Positions 1-6,916 of a DNA stretch of 64,000 bases are shown one piece after another. The DNA is from Sediminibacillus halophilus (GTDB lineage: Bacteria > Bacillota > Bacilli > Bacillales > Amphibacillaceae): contig NZ_FNHF01000007.1 of the NCBI RefSeq assembly GCF_900103695.1, positions 1 through 64,000 on the forward strand, written 5' to 3'. Below the pieces are notes generated by a model that searched no databases, was not told the origin of the DNA, and saw only the letters and a list, made by a program, of their open reading frames with translations. Made by a program: the position numbers and the translations under genes. Each line of letters starts with the position of its first letter. The first letter of the stretch is position 1.

Positions 1-114
1 CGAGGCACACAACGTATGGAAAGATACGTGCGTACCGTAGGGTCAAGCTGACGCAGAGATACGCCGGTAATTTTCCCCGCAAGTATGAACATTCATTACA
101 AGGAGGAACATAAC

Positions 115-312
115 ATGCCAAAAATGAAAACCCACAAAGGTTCTCAAAAACGTTTCCAAAAAACAGGTTCCGGGAAGCTTAAACGCTCTCATGCATACAC
201 AAGTCACTTGTTTGCCAACAAGTCTCAAAAGCAAAAACGTAAATTGCGTAAAAGCGACATTGTTTCTGCTGGAGACTACAAACGCATTAAGCAAATGCTG
301 CCAAACAAATAA
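115..312 (+). CDS. rpmI: Ribosomal protein L35 (bL35)
   Basis: 65-residue basic protein of the large ribosomal subunit. It starts [14 protein letters not shown] and has the Lys/Arg-rich composition and length of bL35. I start it at the ATG at 115 because AGGAGG lies at 101-106; an in-frame ATG at 85 would add ten non-conserved residues upstream of that site. rplT follows 47 bases downstream with its own strong ribosome binding site, the usual infC-rpmI-rplT arrangement. The roughly 100 bases upstream do not translate into a recognisable end of infC in any frame, so infC must end before the window. In B. subtilis this operon is controlled by an L20-binding leader upstream of infC, which would be outside the window. 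Confidence 0.97.
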   Translation: MPKMKTHKGSQKRFQKTGSGKLKRSHAYTSHLFANKSQKQKRKLRKSDIVSAGDYKRIKQMLPNK

Positions 313-359
313 ACCTTAAGTCCGAATCTATCGGTTATATATATTAGGAGGGAATTATT

Positions 360-716
360 ATGCCACGTGTAAAAGGTGGAACAGTTACTCGCAGACGTCG
401 TAAGCGCGTATTAAAGCTTGCTAAAGGATATTATGGCTCGAAACATGCCCTATTCAAAACAGCTAAACAACAAGTAATGAAATCAGGTCAATATGCATAC
501 CGTGACCGCAGACAGAAAAAGCGTGAATTCCGTAAGCTTTGGATTGCACGTATCAATGCTGCAGCGCGTTTGAATGACCTGTCATACAGCCGTTTGATGC
601 ACGGTCTGAAACAAGCTGGAATCGAAGTAAACCGTAAAATGCTTTCTGATTTGGCTATCAATGATGAAAAGGCATTTGCACAACTAGCTGATAAAGCTAA
701 AGACGCATTGAAATAA
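360..716 (+). CDS. rplT: Ribosomal protein L20 (bL20)
   Basis: 118 residues, the normal length for bL20, beginning [20 protein letters not shown] with the arginine-rich N-terminal tail that threads into 23S rRNA and a globular C-terminal half. bL20 is an early 50S assembly protein and, in low-GC Gram-positives, also the autogenous repressor of its operon. A GGAGGG ribosome binding site precedes the ATG by about 8 bases. It is the last gene of its operon: a strong terminator follows 13 bases after the stop. Confidence 0.98.
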   Translation: MPRVKGGTVTRRRRKRVLKLAKGYYGSKHALFKTAKQQVMKSGQYAYRDRRQKKREFRKLWIARINAAARLNDLSYSRLMHGLKQAGIEVNRKMLSDLAINDEKAFAQLADKAKDALK

Positions 717-729
717 TGAAAGTCTAAAA

Positions 730-757
730 CCATCCTCGTAAGCGGGGATGGTTTTTT
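730..757 (+). terminator. Rho-independent terminator after rplT
   Basis: A nine-pair stem (CCATCCTCG at 730-738, CGGGGATGG at 743-751, one G-U pair) is followed directly by six T residues. It closes the rpmI-rplT operon. Confidence 0.9.
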
Positions 758-806
758 CTGGTTCTTACTATTTTTCGGGGTTTTAGAAAAATTTCGCATA
801 AAAAAT

Positions 807-1012
807 ACACCCAAGCTCCTATCTCTACTAGACTTGAATGGCTAAAGAAACAAGAAGGCAGATAGGAGTTGTGTGTACCTGCATTTTAACAGCGCTTATC
901 CGTATTAGAAAGTGTCTCTAGCAATAGGGTGAAGAGGCGGGGCGCCGAAACCAGTCGAGAAGTGCGGAAAACTCAGCATTGCAACATGGTGTACAGAATG
1001 GGTACCCATTCT
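807..1012 (+). ncRNA. Possible structured RNA or 5' leader between rplT and ysdA
   Basis: The 400-base gap between rplT and ysdA has no ORF on either strand that looks real, but it holds ordered structure. A long hairpin has arms CTCCTATCT (816-824) and AGATAGGAG (860-868), extended outward by AA/TT and ACAC/GTGT pairs. Next comes a GC-rich stretch with GGCGGGGCGCC and GCCGAA near 935-950, then a perfect 18-base palindrome at 995-1012. The GGGCGCCGAA string recalls part of the lysine riboswitch core, but the rest of that consensus is not evident and the downstream gene (ysdA) is not a lysine gene. It could be a degraded riboswitch, a leader of ysdA or a repeat remnant. Confidence 0.25.
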
Positions 1013-1116
1013 ATTAAAGTAAATATCGTATTTTTATATCTTTTGCTTGAAAGCAATAATCTTTTAGGAAACAGCCTTTCTTGAAGATTACTAACAAACC
1101 GGATTGGAGATGAACC

Positions 1117-1383
1117 ATGCCAAATGGATTTTTGCTACTATACATAATAGGGATAAATATTGCCGAGTGGGTTCTCATGGGAATAGATAAGCGGAGGGCC
1201 GTCAACCATCAGTGGAGGATATCTGAAAAAACACTTTGGATAGGGGCCTTAATTGGAGGGGCAGCAGGAGGTGTGGCAGGGATGTACACCTTCAGGCATA
1301 AAACCCGTCACTTCAAATTTAGACTGGGTATGCCAGTACTTTTCATCATTCATCTCTATTTAATCGTTCAATGGAAGGGGTAA
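1117..1383 (+). CDS. ysdA: DUF1294 small membrane protein (YsdA)
   Basis: 88-residue hydrophobic protein of the DUF1294 family. Visible features are a first membrane segment (about residues 4-22), the family signature around MGIDKRRAVNHQWRISE (21-37), a glycine-rich second segment (about 41-55), the RHKTRHFKFRLGMP motif near 60-73 and a short final hydrophobic segment. The function of the family is unknown. The position downstream of rplT matches B. subtilis. The stretch before it (716-1117) contains the rplT terminator and a possible structured RNA. Confidence 0.85.
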   Translation: MPNGFLLLYIIGINIAEWVLMGIDKRRAVNHQWRISEKTLWIGALIGGAAGGVAGMYTFRHKTRHFKFRLGMPVLFIIHLYLIVQWKG

Positions 1384-1494
1384 TCTCACCTGAACAGTAA
1401 TTCGGCTAAATGGGACAACTCCGATAAAAGCTTCTTGTCATAACAGCTCGTCTATTGTCATAGAATGAGCTGAAAGAAAAAGGAGGCAAAGGAG

Positions 1495-2082
1495 ATGGGA
1501 GATGTCAACAGCTATTTGTTGACCATAGCCGAGACAGGTGGTTTTTTGACGCCTCTGCTGTTCATAGGATTTCATTTATTGCGTCCGTTGTTTTTCCTGC
1601 CCGTAATCTTGATCTGTATAACAGGAGGGATATTATTCGGAGCGATAGCCGGCACATTATACTCTGTAATCGGTATTACCTTATCAAGCATGACATTTTA
1701 CAAACTGATACAGTGGATGCCGGGCATGTCTGATAAACTCGTGCATGTAAAGCAAAAGTTGATGGGGGAACGATCGACGTTGACGACCTCCCAGGTGGCA
1801 GTACTGCGGCTCATCCCTTTTATTCATTTTCATTTGTTATCATTATGTATTTTAGAGATCTCTTCTAGTTTTAAAGAATATGTTCGCTCTTCTTTTTACT
1901 CCAATATTCCGCTGGCGGTGCTTTATACCTCTTTCGGGAAATGGATATCTAGTTTATCGCCGGTGGTCATGATGGCTTTTATCCTTTTACTGCTGCCGTT
2001 TCTATATCTGCTCCGCAGAAAACAAACAACGATAAAATGGGCTGAATTCTTTGTTGGAAAAAGTCCAACAGTCAAACAGTAA
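1495..2082 (+). CDS. TVP38/TMEM64 (DedA/VTT-like) membrane protein
   Basis: 195-residue multi-spanning membrane protein. The order of elements fits the VTT fold: an amphipathic start, a hydrophobic segment with PLLFIGFHLLRPLFFLPVIL (about 20-39), the glycine-rich GGILFGAIAGTLYSVIG (about 44-60), a cytosolic connector, the conserved arginine-proline motif VLRLIPFIHF (about 103-112) and two C-terminal membrane spans, ending in a basic tail. Family members are linked to lipid scrambling or undecaprenyl-phosphate and phospholipid transport; a specific substrate cannot be assigned here. AGGAGG lies 8 bases before the ATG. It seems to be a single-gene unit followed by a terminator-like repeat. Confidence 0.8.
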   Translation: MGDVNSYLLTIAETGGFLTPLLFIGFHLLRPLFFLPVILICITGGILFGAIAGTLYSVIGITLSSMTFYKLIQWMPGMSDKLVHVKQKLMGERSTLTTSQVAVLRLIPFIHFHLLSLCILEISSSFKEYVRSSFYSNIPLAVLYTSFGKWISSLSPVVMMAFILLLLPFLYLLRRKQTTIKWAEFFVGKSPTVKQ

Positions 2083-2143
2083 AAAAGCCCATGGTCCTTT
2101 GTATTCCGGCCAGATTGAGCCTGTTTCGAAGTGGCTTTTTTTG
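2081..2143 (+). terminator. Probable terminator after the TVP38-like gene
   Basis: AAAAAAGCC at 2081-2089 pairs perfectly with GGCTTTTTT at 2133-2141. The loop is long (about 43 bases), so termination efficiency is uncertain. Confidence 0.45.
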
Positions 2144-2227
2144 CATACAGTATTTTGTCCTTAATCCTCAGAGGGCAGTTCACGGGTTTGGTTAAAAATA
2201 TCATTTAGTAAGTTTGCTTTTATTTAA

Positions 2228-2257
2228 AGAAGCAGATGCACGAATGCGTCTGCTTCT
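2228..2257 (-). terminator. Terminator after ysdB
   Basis: AGAAGCAGATGCA (2228-2240) and TGCGTCTGCTTCT (2245-2257) form a 13-pair stem with a four-base loop just downstream of the ysdB stop. On the minus strand a T-containing stretch follows. It could act in both directions. Confidence 0.65.
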
Positions 2258-2269
2258 GTTTGTTACTTA

Positions 2270-2656
2270 TTACTTTTTAATCAGTAGTTTATCTATTGGA
2301 TGCTTCCATTCAATTGTTGCATAGGGATACCTGATCAACACTTCCTCTTCCATGAAGTATAAATCTTTTCTTTCCAGACCCTTCAACTCTCCGGGATAGT
2401 GCGCATGGATACTGATATTCAGTACGTCAAATGAATCCTCGGTCGTTCCTAAGTATTTCTCTCCTTCAAAAATAAACCCTTTGTAGGTCATCAGAAAATT
2501 CTTTTTAATATTGTCAGGTTCATCCAGAAAGAAAAAATCTTTTTTTTCCCGGGCTACTTCCAACTTTCTGTTAGGATTGATCCAATACTTATATATCGTA
2601 TAAAGAAGCATCACCATTGCGACAAAAATCAGTAAGCGAAATAATAAAACAATCAT
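2270..2656 (-). CDS. ysdB: Sigma-W-regulated membrane-anchored protein YsdB
   Basis: 128 residues: one N-terminal transmembrane segment (MIVLLFRLLIFVAMVMLLYT) followed by a charged domain with KKDFFFLDEPDNIKKNF and a C-terminal beta-rich part ending near WKHPIDKLLIKK. Length and pattern match B. subtilis YsdB, whose molecular role is not known. I start it at 2656 because GGAGAC precedes this ATG by 7 bases; a longer in-frame reading to 2803 would run through its promoter. It is transcribed against its neighbours. The promoter (2692-2718) is a near-perfect sigma-W type, placing the gene in the cell-envelope stress regulon. Confidence 0.85.
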   Translation of the reverse strand: MIVLLFRLLIFVAMVMLLYTIYKYWINPNRKLEVAREKKDFFFLDEPDNIKKNFLMTYKGFIFEGEKYLGTTEDSFDVLNISIHAHYPGELKGLERKDLYFMEEEVLIRYPYATIEWKHPIDKLLIKK

Positions 2657-2691
2657 ACACACCGTCTCCTGTTTTAGAGTCTTCTCTCCTT

Positions 2692-2718
2692 TACGAATAA
2701 AACCCGGGCAAGGTTTCA
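2692..2718 (-). promoter_or_regulatory. Sigma-W-type promoter of ysdB
   Basis: On the minus strand, TGAAACC (2718-2712) and CGTA (2695-2692) are separated by 16 bases. This is the established ECF sigma-W signature (TGAAAC/CGTA). It ends 35 bases before the chosen ysdB start. ysdB is a known sigma-W gene in B. subtilis, so regulation appears conserved. Confidence 0.8.
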
Positions 2719-2736
2719 ACAATTTGCAATTAAGCA

Positions 2737-2745
2737 TGTTATAAT
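2737..2745 (+). promoter_or_regulatory. Extended -10 promoter for the dUTPase gene
   Basis: TGT followed by TATAAT at 2740-2745 gives an extended -10 element 32 bases before the dUTPase ATG. No good -35 hexamer is seen at 16-18 bases spacing. It lies back to back with the sigma-W promoter of ysdB. Confidence 0.5.
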
Positions 2746-2777
2746 CGAGAAAAAGTTCAAAAAGGAGAAACATAAAG

Positions 2778-3263
2778 ATGTATTGGGAGCAGTTATTTGA
2801 CACACAAAGACAATTAGATGAGCATATTCAAACGAATAATCGCGTAAAAGCAGATGAATTGTTCGAAAGAAAAGTATTAGCTCTATTAGTGGAAACTGGA
2901 GAATTAGCGAATGAAACACGTTGTTTCAAGTTTTGGAGCAAAAAACCGAAAAGTGAATCGGCTGTCATCCTGGAAGAATACGTGGATGGTTTGCATTTTA
3001 TTCTTTCACTAGGACTTGATACCGGATACCGCTATGATTCTGAGGCGGTACAGTCCACTGATTTAGATGATACGCAGTTATTTCTCCAAGTCTATGAACA
3101 AATCATAGCATTCAAGCAAGATCCCAGTAAAGCAAACTACAATCAGTTATTTACAACATACCTACAGTTGGGGGCGCAGCTGGGTTTTCCAGAAGAAGCC
3201 ATTCAGGAAGCATATAACAAGAAAAACGAAGTGAACCATCAGCGTCAACAACAGGGTTATTGA
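2778..3263 (+). CDS. Dimeric dUTP diphosphatase (dUTPase_2 family)
   Basis: 161-residue all-alpha NTP pyrophosphatase that would hydrolyse dUTP to dUMP and keep uracil out of DNA. The metal-binding signature of the dimeric (MazG-like) family is clear: LLVETGELANETRCFKFW (about residues 36-53) and ILEEYVDGLHF (about 63-73), both with paired acidic residues. It is unrelated to the trimeric beta-fold dUTPases. AAAGGAG precedes the ATG. B. subtilis does not have this gene at this position, so it is an accessory insertion between ysdB and ysdC. Substrate is inferred from the family. Confidence 0.82.
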   Translation: MYWEQLFDTQRQLDEHIQTNNRVKADELFERKVLALLVETGELANETRCFKFWSKKPKSESAVILEEYVDGLHFILSLGLDTGYRYDSEAVQSTDLDDTQLFLQVYEQIIAFKQDPSKANYNQLFTTYLQLGAQLGFPEEAIQEAYNKKNEVNHQRQQQGY

Positions 3264-3349
3264 TACGTACCGATGAAGGCTATGTTTTGTCTATCCTGAA
3301 GAAAACCGCTATAATTCTATGTGAACCCTAAAAAAGGAGGAATTTACAT

Positions 3350-4435
3350 ATGGCAGCGTACAATGAAACAGTTACAATGTTGAAGGAGTTAACGGATGCA
3401 AGAGGGATATCCGGTAATGAAAAAGAAGCAAGAGAAGTAATGGAAAAGTATATAGCTCCGTATGCGGATGAGGTGTTTACCGATAATATCGGAAGTCTGA
3501 TTGCCAAGAAAACAGGAAAAGAAAACGGACCTAAAGTGATGGTAGCCGGACACTTGGATGAAGTGGGCTTTATGGTCACTCGTATTGATGATAAAGGATT
3601 TGTTTATTTCCAAACAATCGGCGGCTGGTGGAGCCAGGTAATGCTTGCACAGCGAGTTACACTTATGACAAGGAAAGGCGATGTAACCGGGATTATCGGT
3701 TCGAAGCCTCCTCACATCCTGCCGGCGGAAGCACGTAAAAAGCCAGTAGAAATAAAGGATATGTTTATTGATATCGGCGCATCCAGCAGAGAAGAAGCAG
3801 AGGAGTTCGGTGTTCGGCCGGGAGACTCGATTGTTCCTTACTTCGAATTCACCCAAATGAACAACGAAAAGCTACTTCTGGCTAAAGCGTGGGATAATCG
3901 GATTGGCTGTGCGATTGCCATTGAAGTACTGAAGCGCTTAAAAGATGAAAATCATCCAAATATCGTTTATGGAGTGGGAACGGTACAGGAAGAGGTAGGT
4001 CTTCGAGGCGCCCGTACTGCTACACATACAATAAAACCTGATATCGGTTTTGGCGTCGATGTTGGTATTGCTGGAGACACTCCTGGAATATCCGATAAAG
4101 AAGCGGACAGTAAAATCGGAGAAGGCCCGCAAATCATTCTTTATGATGCGTCGGCTATCTCTCATAAAGGATTGCGTGATTTTGTACTGGACACTGCTGA
4201 TGCCAATAAAATTCCTTATCAGTATGCCACAATGGCTGCAGGGGGAACAGATACAGGTTCTATCCATTTAACGGCAAATGGTGTTCCGGCATTATCGATC
4301 ACAGTTGCCACACGCTACATTCACACTCATGCAGCAATTTTACATCAAGATGACTTTGAGAACGCTGTCAAGATAATCGTGGAAGTGATCAAAGGATTGG
4401 ATGAAGATAAAGTGAAAGAGATTACGTTCGGTTGA
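3350..4435 (+). CDS. ysdC: M42-family metallo-aminopeptidase (YsdC)
   Basis: 361 residues, typical of the M42 glutamyl aminopeptidase/endoglucanase-like family of dinuclear zinc enzymes. Visible metal and catalytic motifs are [11 protein letters not shown] (about 65-75), [17 protein letters not shown] (about 179-195), [12 protein letters not shown] (about 211-222), [13 protein letters not shown] (about 234-246) and [18 protein letters not shown] near the C terminus (about 324-341). It would trim N-terminal residues from cytosolic peptides. AAAGGAGG lies 9 bases before the ATG. It is followed by a strong terminator. Peptide preference cannot be read from sequence. Confidence 0.92.
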   Translation: MAAYNETVTMLKELTDARGISGNEKEAREVMEKYIAPYADEVFTDNIGSLIAKKTGKENGPKVMVAGHLDEVGFMVTRIDDKGFVYFQTIGGWWSQVMLAQRVTLMTRKGDVTGIIGSKPPHILPAEARKKPVEIKDMFIDIGASSREEAEEFGVRPGDSIVPYFEFTQMNNEKLLLAKAWDNRIGCAIAIEVLKRLKDENHPNIVYGVGTVQEEVGLRGARTATHTIKPDIGFGVDVGIAGDTPGISDKEADSKIGEGPQIILYDASAISHKGLRDFVLDTADANKIPYQYATMAAGGTDTGSIHLTANGVPALSITVATRYIHTHAAILHQDDFENAVKIIVEVIKGLDEDKVKEITFG

Positions 4436-4455
4436 ATTAACTAAGAAATGCGAAA

Positions 4456-4485
4456 GGAGCTGTCCGTTTGGAACAGCTCCTTTTT
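4456..4485 (+). terminator. Terminator after ysdC
   Basis: GGAGCTGT (4456-4463) and ACAGCTCC (4473-4480) form an 8-pair stem followed by TTTTT. It lies between two converging genes and may partly serve the minus-strand transglycosylase as well. Confidence 0.85.
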
Positions 4486-4487
4486 GC

Positions 4488-5117
4488 TTATACGCGATAG
4501 GAGTCGAGAATCTTGCCAACATAACTTTGTGTTTCTTGAAAAGGCGGAATTCCATCATATTTATCCACATTGCCCGGGCCGGCATTGTAAGCCGCCAGTG
4601 CAAGGGAGGTGTTCCCGCTGTATCGATTCAGCATTTGTTTTAAATACTTGGTTCCGCCCATGATATTTTGCAATGGATCAAAAGCATTTTGAACGCCGAG
4701 TCCACGGGCCGTTGAAGGCATTAACTGCATTAATCCCTGTGCACCAGCACCACTTTCGGCGTTGGCATTAAAATTTGATTCCGCTTCGATAACCGATCGA
4801 ATCAATTTAGGGTCGACTCCGAATGTTTCTGCGGCTTGCTCGATATAACTTTCAATCGATCCAGAATGATTAGTTGATTTATTTTCTGTATAATCAATAT
4901 CTGGCGTGTACACCGGCATAACCGGGGTGCTATTAGCCATAGAAGAAGCTTCAGGCCTAGTGCTGTTAGTTGGTGTTTGGGCAGTTGTCAATTGTTGTTG
5001 AAGTATTTGTTGAAAAGCAGTCTCTAGAAAAGCAGAATTACTAGAAGAACTGCTTCCTGTATTTAAAATAGACATTGCCTGCATTTGGATGAGGTTTTGA
5101 AGCTGTCTGATTTCCAT
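4488..5117 (-). CDS. Lytic transglycosylase, SLT domain (YjbJ-like)
   Basis: 209 residues with a C-terminal goose-lysozyme-like SLT domain (about 88-209) that cleaves peptidoglycan glycan strands. Motifs are VIEAESNFNANAESGAGAQG (109-128) with the predicted catalytic Glu in the ES pair near residue 113, GLMQLMPSTARGLGV (128-142), and ALAAYNAGPGNVDKYDG (about 167-183). The first 85 residues are Ser/Thr/Gln-rich and low complexity and look like a linker. No signal peptide or membrane anchor is visible, so the export route is unclear; related Bacillus proteins share this feature. GGAGGAACAT precedes the ATG. Confidence 0.88.
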   Translation of the reverse strand: MEIRQLQNLIQMQAMSILNTGSSSSSNSAFLETAFQQILQQQLTTAQTPTNSTRPEASSMANSTPVMPVYTPDIDYTENKSTNHSGSIESYIEQAAETFGVDPKLIRSVIEAESNFNANAESGAGAQGLMQLMPSTARGLGVQNAFDPLQNIMGGTKYLKQMLNRYSGNTSLALAAYNAGPGNVDKYDGIPPFQETQSYVGKILDSYRV

Positions 5118-5282
5118 GTATGTTCCTCCGATAGGTAGGTCGTTACTTTTATATTACCTTATTTTACCTGGACAGGCAACGGTTAAAACGACAAAAAACA
5201 CCCTTATTTTCTAACGTGCAAGGATGTTTTTTACAGGATGTAGTGATTTTATCATAATTTGTTAATCGTGACTTGATTTGTC

Positions 5283-5372
5283 CAGCGTCAACCTTCTCGA
5301 GGTCTTAAGAAGAGCCTCTGGGCCACAGAGGCTCTTCTTAAGTTTTAGGGCTTAGAGGGTGAGCAAGGTGAC
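5283..5372. repeat. Dispersed repeat family, short copy
   Basis: Both ends match the ends of a longer copy at 23508-23724. The left end (CCAGC, then CGAGGTCTTAA at 5299-5309) agrees at about 21 of 27 positions. The right end GTGAGCAAGG (5360-5369) is identical in the two copies. The middle of this copy is a perfect 17-pair inverted repeat. Confidence 0.45.
5304..5342. repeat. Perfect 17-pair inverted repeat upstream of the transglycosylase
   Basis: CTTAAGAAGAGCCTCTG (5304-5320) is exactly complementary to 5326-5342, with a five-base loop GGCCA. Four T residues follow on the plus strand, none on the minus strand, although the flanking genes are both on the minus strand. It may still end the sspI transcript; it sits inside the dispersed repeat 5283-5372. 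Confidence 0.8.
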
Positions 5373-5386
5373 ATCCGCATTTCTTG

Positions 5387-5602
5387 TTACTGTGCTTGCT
5401 GAACCCCTTTTTCTAGTGCAGACAGCATTTCTTCTTTATCAGATTCATCGGATTGCTGCCAAATCAGCTCGAACAAAACTCCTAAGCCAGGCAGCATTTT
5501 TTCTTCGCCACTTTCAATAGCATCAAGAATCGTTGCCTCTAATTGTTCGGTATTATTGTCGGCTACATTGGCAAGTATAGCTCTACGTAAATTTAAATCC
5601 AT
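5387..5602 (-). CDS. sspI: Small acid-soluble spore protein I
   Basis: 71-residue acidic protein starting [20 protein letters not shown], with the length and pattern of SspI ([21 protein letters not shown] in the middle). Minor SASPs of this type are made in the forespore; SspI is needed mainly for normal spore outgrowth and is not one of the DNA-binding alpha/beta SASPs. GAGGTG lies 6 bases before the ATG. In B. subtilis it is transcribed by sigma-G; I could not fix a convincing sigma-G promoter in the short upstream gap. It is divergent from ysgA as in B. subtilis. Confidence 0.95.
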   Translation of the reverse strand: MDLNLRRAILANVADNNTEQLEATILDAIESGEEKMLPGLGVLFELIWQQSDESDKEEMLSALEKGVQQAQ

Positions 5603-5646
5603 TTTTTCACCTCATATCCTTCATTATTCAGTATGTGATAGATAGT

Positions 5647-5676
5647 TTGACCACGATGTAGGGAAATATGTATGAT
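5647..5676 (+). promoter_or_regulatory. Promoter of ysgA
   Basis: TTGACC (5647-5652) and TATGAT (5671-5676) with 18 bases between. The -10 box overlaps the upstream in-frame ATG at 5668, which argues against that ATG being the ysgA start. Confidence 0.55.
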
Positions 5677-5706
5677 AGAAAAGAATTTACCAAAAGGATG
5701 ATGTAC

Positions 5707-6453
5707 GTGATTACTTCTGTTCAGAACAACAGGGTGAAAAACTGGCAAAAACTAAAAAAACGGAAAGAAAGAGTGAAAACAAACACCTTTATTGTAGAAG
5801 GTTATCATATGGTTGAAGAGGCATCGAAGAGCGATTGGCACGTAAAGGAATTCATTCTGGCCGATGGGGCGGTAATCCCTGACTGGCTTGAAAATCAGGA
5901 AGCAATTATAGTTACCGATCACATCTTAAAATCGATAACAGATACTAAAACTCCTCAAGGTATTGCTGCTGTAGTGGAAGTTAAGCAGCCAGAGGAACAG
6001 AAGTTTGAGAAGCTGCTGCTCATCGACAATGTTCAGGATCCAGGCAATCTTGGGACCATGGTCCGCACAGCAGATGCTGCCGGATTCGATGGAATTTATG
6101 TAGGTGCTGGATCTGCGGATATTTTTAATGACAAAGTATTGCGCTCGACTCAAGGATCTATTTTTCATTTACCGATTTTTCAAACCGATCTACTTCCAAT
6201 AATTGACCAACTACAAGAAGATGACTTCACCGTATGGGGTGCTGCATTGGAAAATGCCCGGCCATATATGGCTCTACCGATACCTGAAAAAGCAGCACTT
6301 GTTGTCGGAAACGAAGGTTCGGGAATTTCTTCGTCGATATTGGAAAAGGTAAACGAAATCGTGTCCATTCCGATTTTCGGCAAAGCAGAATCATTAAATG
6401 TCAGTGTAGCTGCAGGCATTTTGCTTTATCATCTTGCATCGGTTGAAAAGTAA
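5707..6453 (+). CDS. ysgA: TrmH/SpoU-family RNA 2'-O-methyltransferase (YsgA)
   Basis: 248 residues with the GTG start at 5707, the length of B. subtilis YsgA. It has an N-terminal RNA-binding domain (about 1-95, KKRKERVKTNTFIVEGYHMV) and a SPOUT catalytic domain with its trefoil-knot motifs: LLIDNVQDPGNLGTMVRTAD (about 103-122), ALVVGNEGSGIS (about 199-210) and IPIFGKAESLNVSVAAGILLYHL near the C terminus. It should transfer methyl from S-adenosylmethionine to a ribose 2'-OH in rRNA or tRNA. The exact target is not deducible. An in-frame ATG at 5668 falls in the promoter, and AAAGGATG precedes the GTG, so I use the GTG. Confidence 0.88.
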   Translation: MITSVQNNRVKNWQKLKKRKERVKTNTFIVEGYHMVEEASKSDWHVKEFILADGAVIPDWLENQEAIIVTDHILKSITDTKTPQGIAAVVEVKQPEEQKFEKLLLIDNVQDPGNLGTMVRTADAAGFDGIYVGAGSADIFNDKVLRSTQGSIFHLPIFQTDLLPIIDQLQEDDFTVWGAALENARPYMALPIPEKAALVVGNEGSGISSSILEKVNEIVSIPIFGKAESLNVSVAAGILLYHLASVEK

Positions 6454-6466
6454 TGGACGTTAAGGG

Positions 6467-6495
6467 TTGCAAGAAACGAAAGCTTTTTCTATAAT
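6467..6495 (+). promoter_or_regulatory. Promoter of the pheST operon
   Basis: TTGCAA (6467-6472), 17 bases, TATAAT (6490-6495). Transcription would start near 6502 and run into the T-box leader. Confidence 0.75.
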
Positions 6496-6501
6496 AAGAA
6501 A

Positions 6502-6779
6502 ATAACATCCATTATATTTACAGGCCGAGAAAGAGTCAGTAAATGATTACAAATCGATTTCAGGGAGGAAATGCCGTAGACTGGAAGCATTTCTGTCGTG
6601 GTAATGATTGAATTTTCACTCTGGAGCCGACACTTGGACCTTGTTTTCTGGCAAGTAACGGTGTTCCGGATTTATTCCGTTATCAAACTCGAGTGGGTGC
6701 ATTAAGGCACCAACAAGGGTGGTACCGCGATACACAAGTCTCGTCCCTTCTTTTATAAAGAGGGAGCGAGGCTTTTTTT
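6502..6779 (+). promoter_or_regulatory. T-box riboswitch controlling pheST
   Basis: Leader of about 280 bases with the T-box sequence AAGGGTGGTACCGCG at 6715-6729, which pairs with uncharged tRNA acceptor ends, and a Rho-independent terminator just after it (stem from about 6738 to 6771, then seven T residues at 6773-6779). A phenylalanine specifier TTC is visible at 6615-6617 in the expected part of stem I, before GGAGCC. When tRNA-Phe is uncharged it should bind, stabilise the antiterminator and allow pheS and pheT transcription. Confidence 0.93.
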
Positions 6780-6916
6780 GTGATAAGAGGTGTTGGTTCA
6801 GATGTGAGGCTTGTCGGAGCATAGCAAAACGCTTCTTATTGCAGGGAAAACAGGACGAGCGAAGAATAGCTAATCGGCTAATTTATCACTTGATGACGAA
6901 AAGGAGGTTCCTGCAC

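Noticed and set aside
1-114. Possible end of infC at the left edge
   Set aside because: None of the three plus-strand frames gives an IF3-like C terminus; all hit early stops. Left unassigned.
85-114. Longer rpmI reading from the ATG at 85
   Set aside because: It would place the strong AGGAGG inside the gene and add ten residues absent from bL35.
488-814. Minus-strand ORF opposite rplT
   Set aside because: Shadow frame of a highly conserved gene, extending into the terminator.
904-1012. Lysine riboswitch
   Set aside because: Only GGGCGCCGAA resembles the motif. The conserved P1 junction and the 3' closing strand are not found, so it is kept only as a possible structured RNA.
1923-2204. Minus-strand ORF overlapping the TVP38 gene end
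   Set aside because: No ribosome binding site and it runs through the terminator-like repeat.
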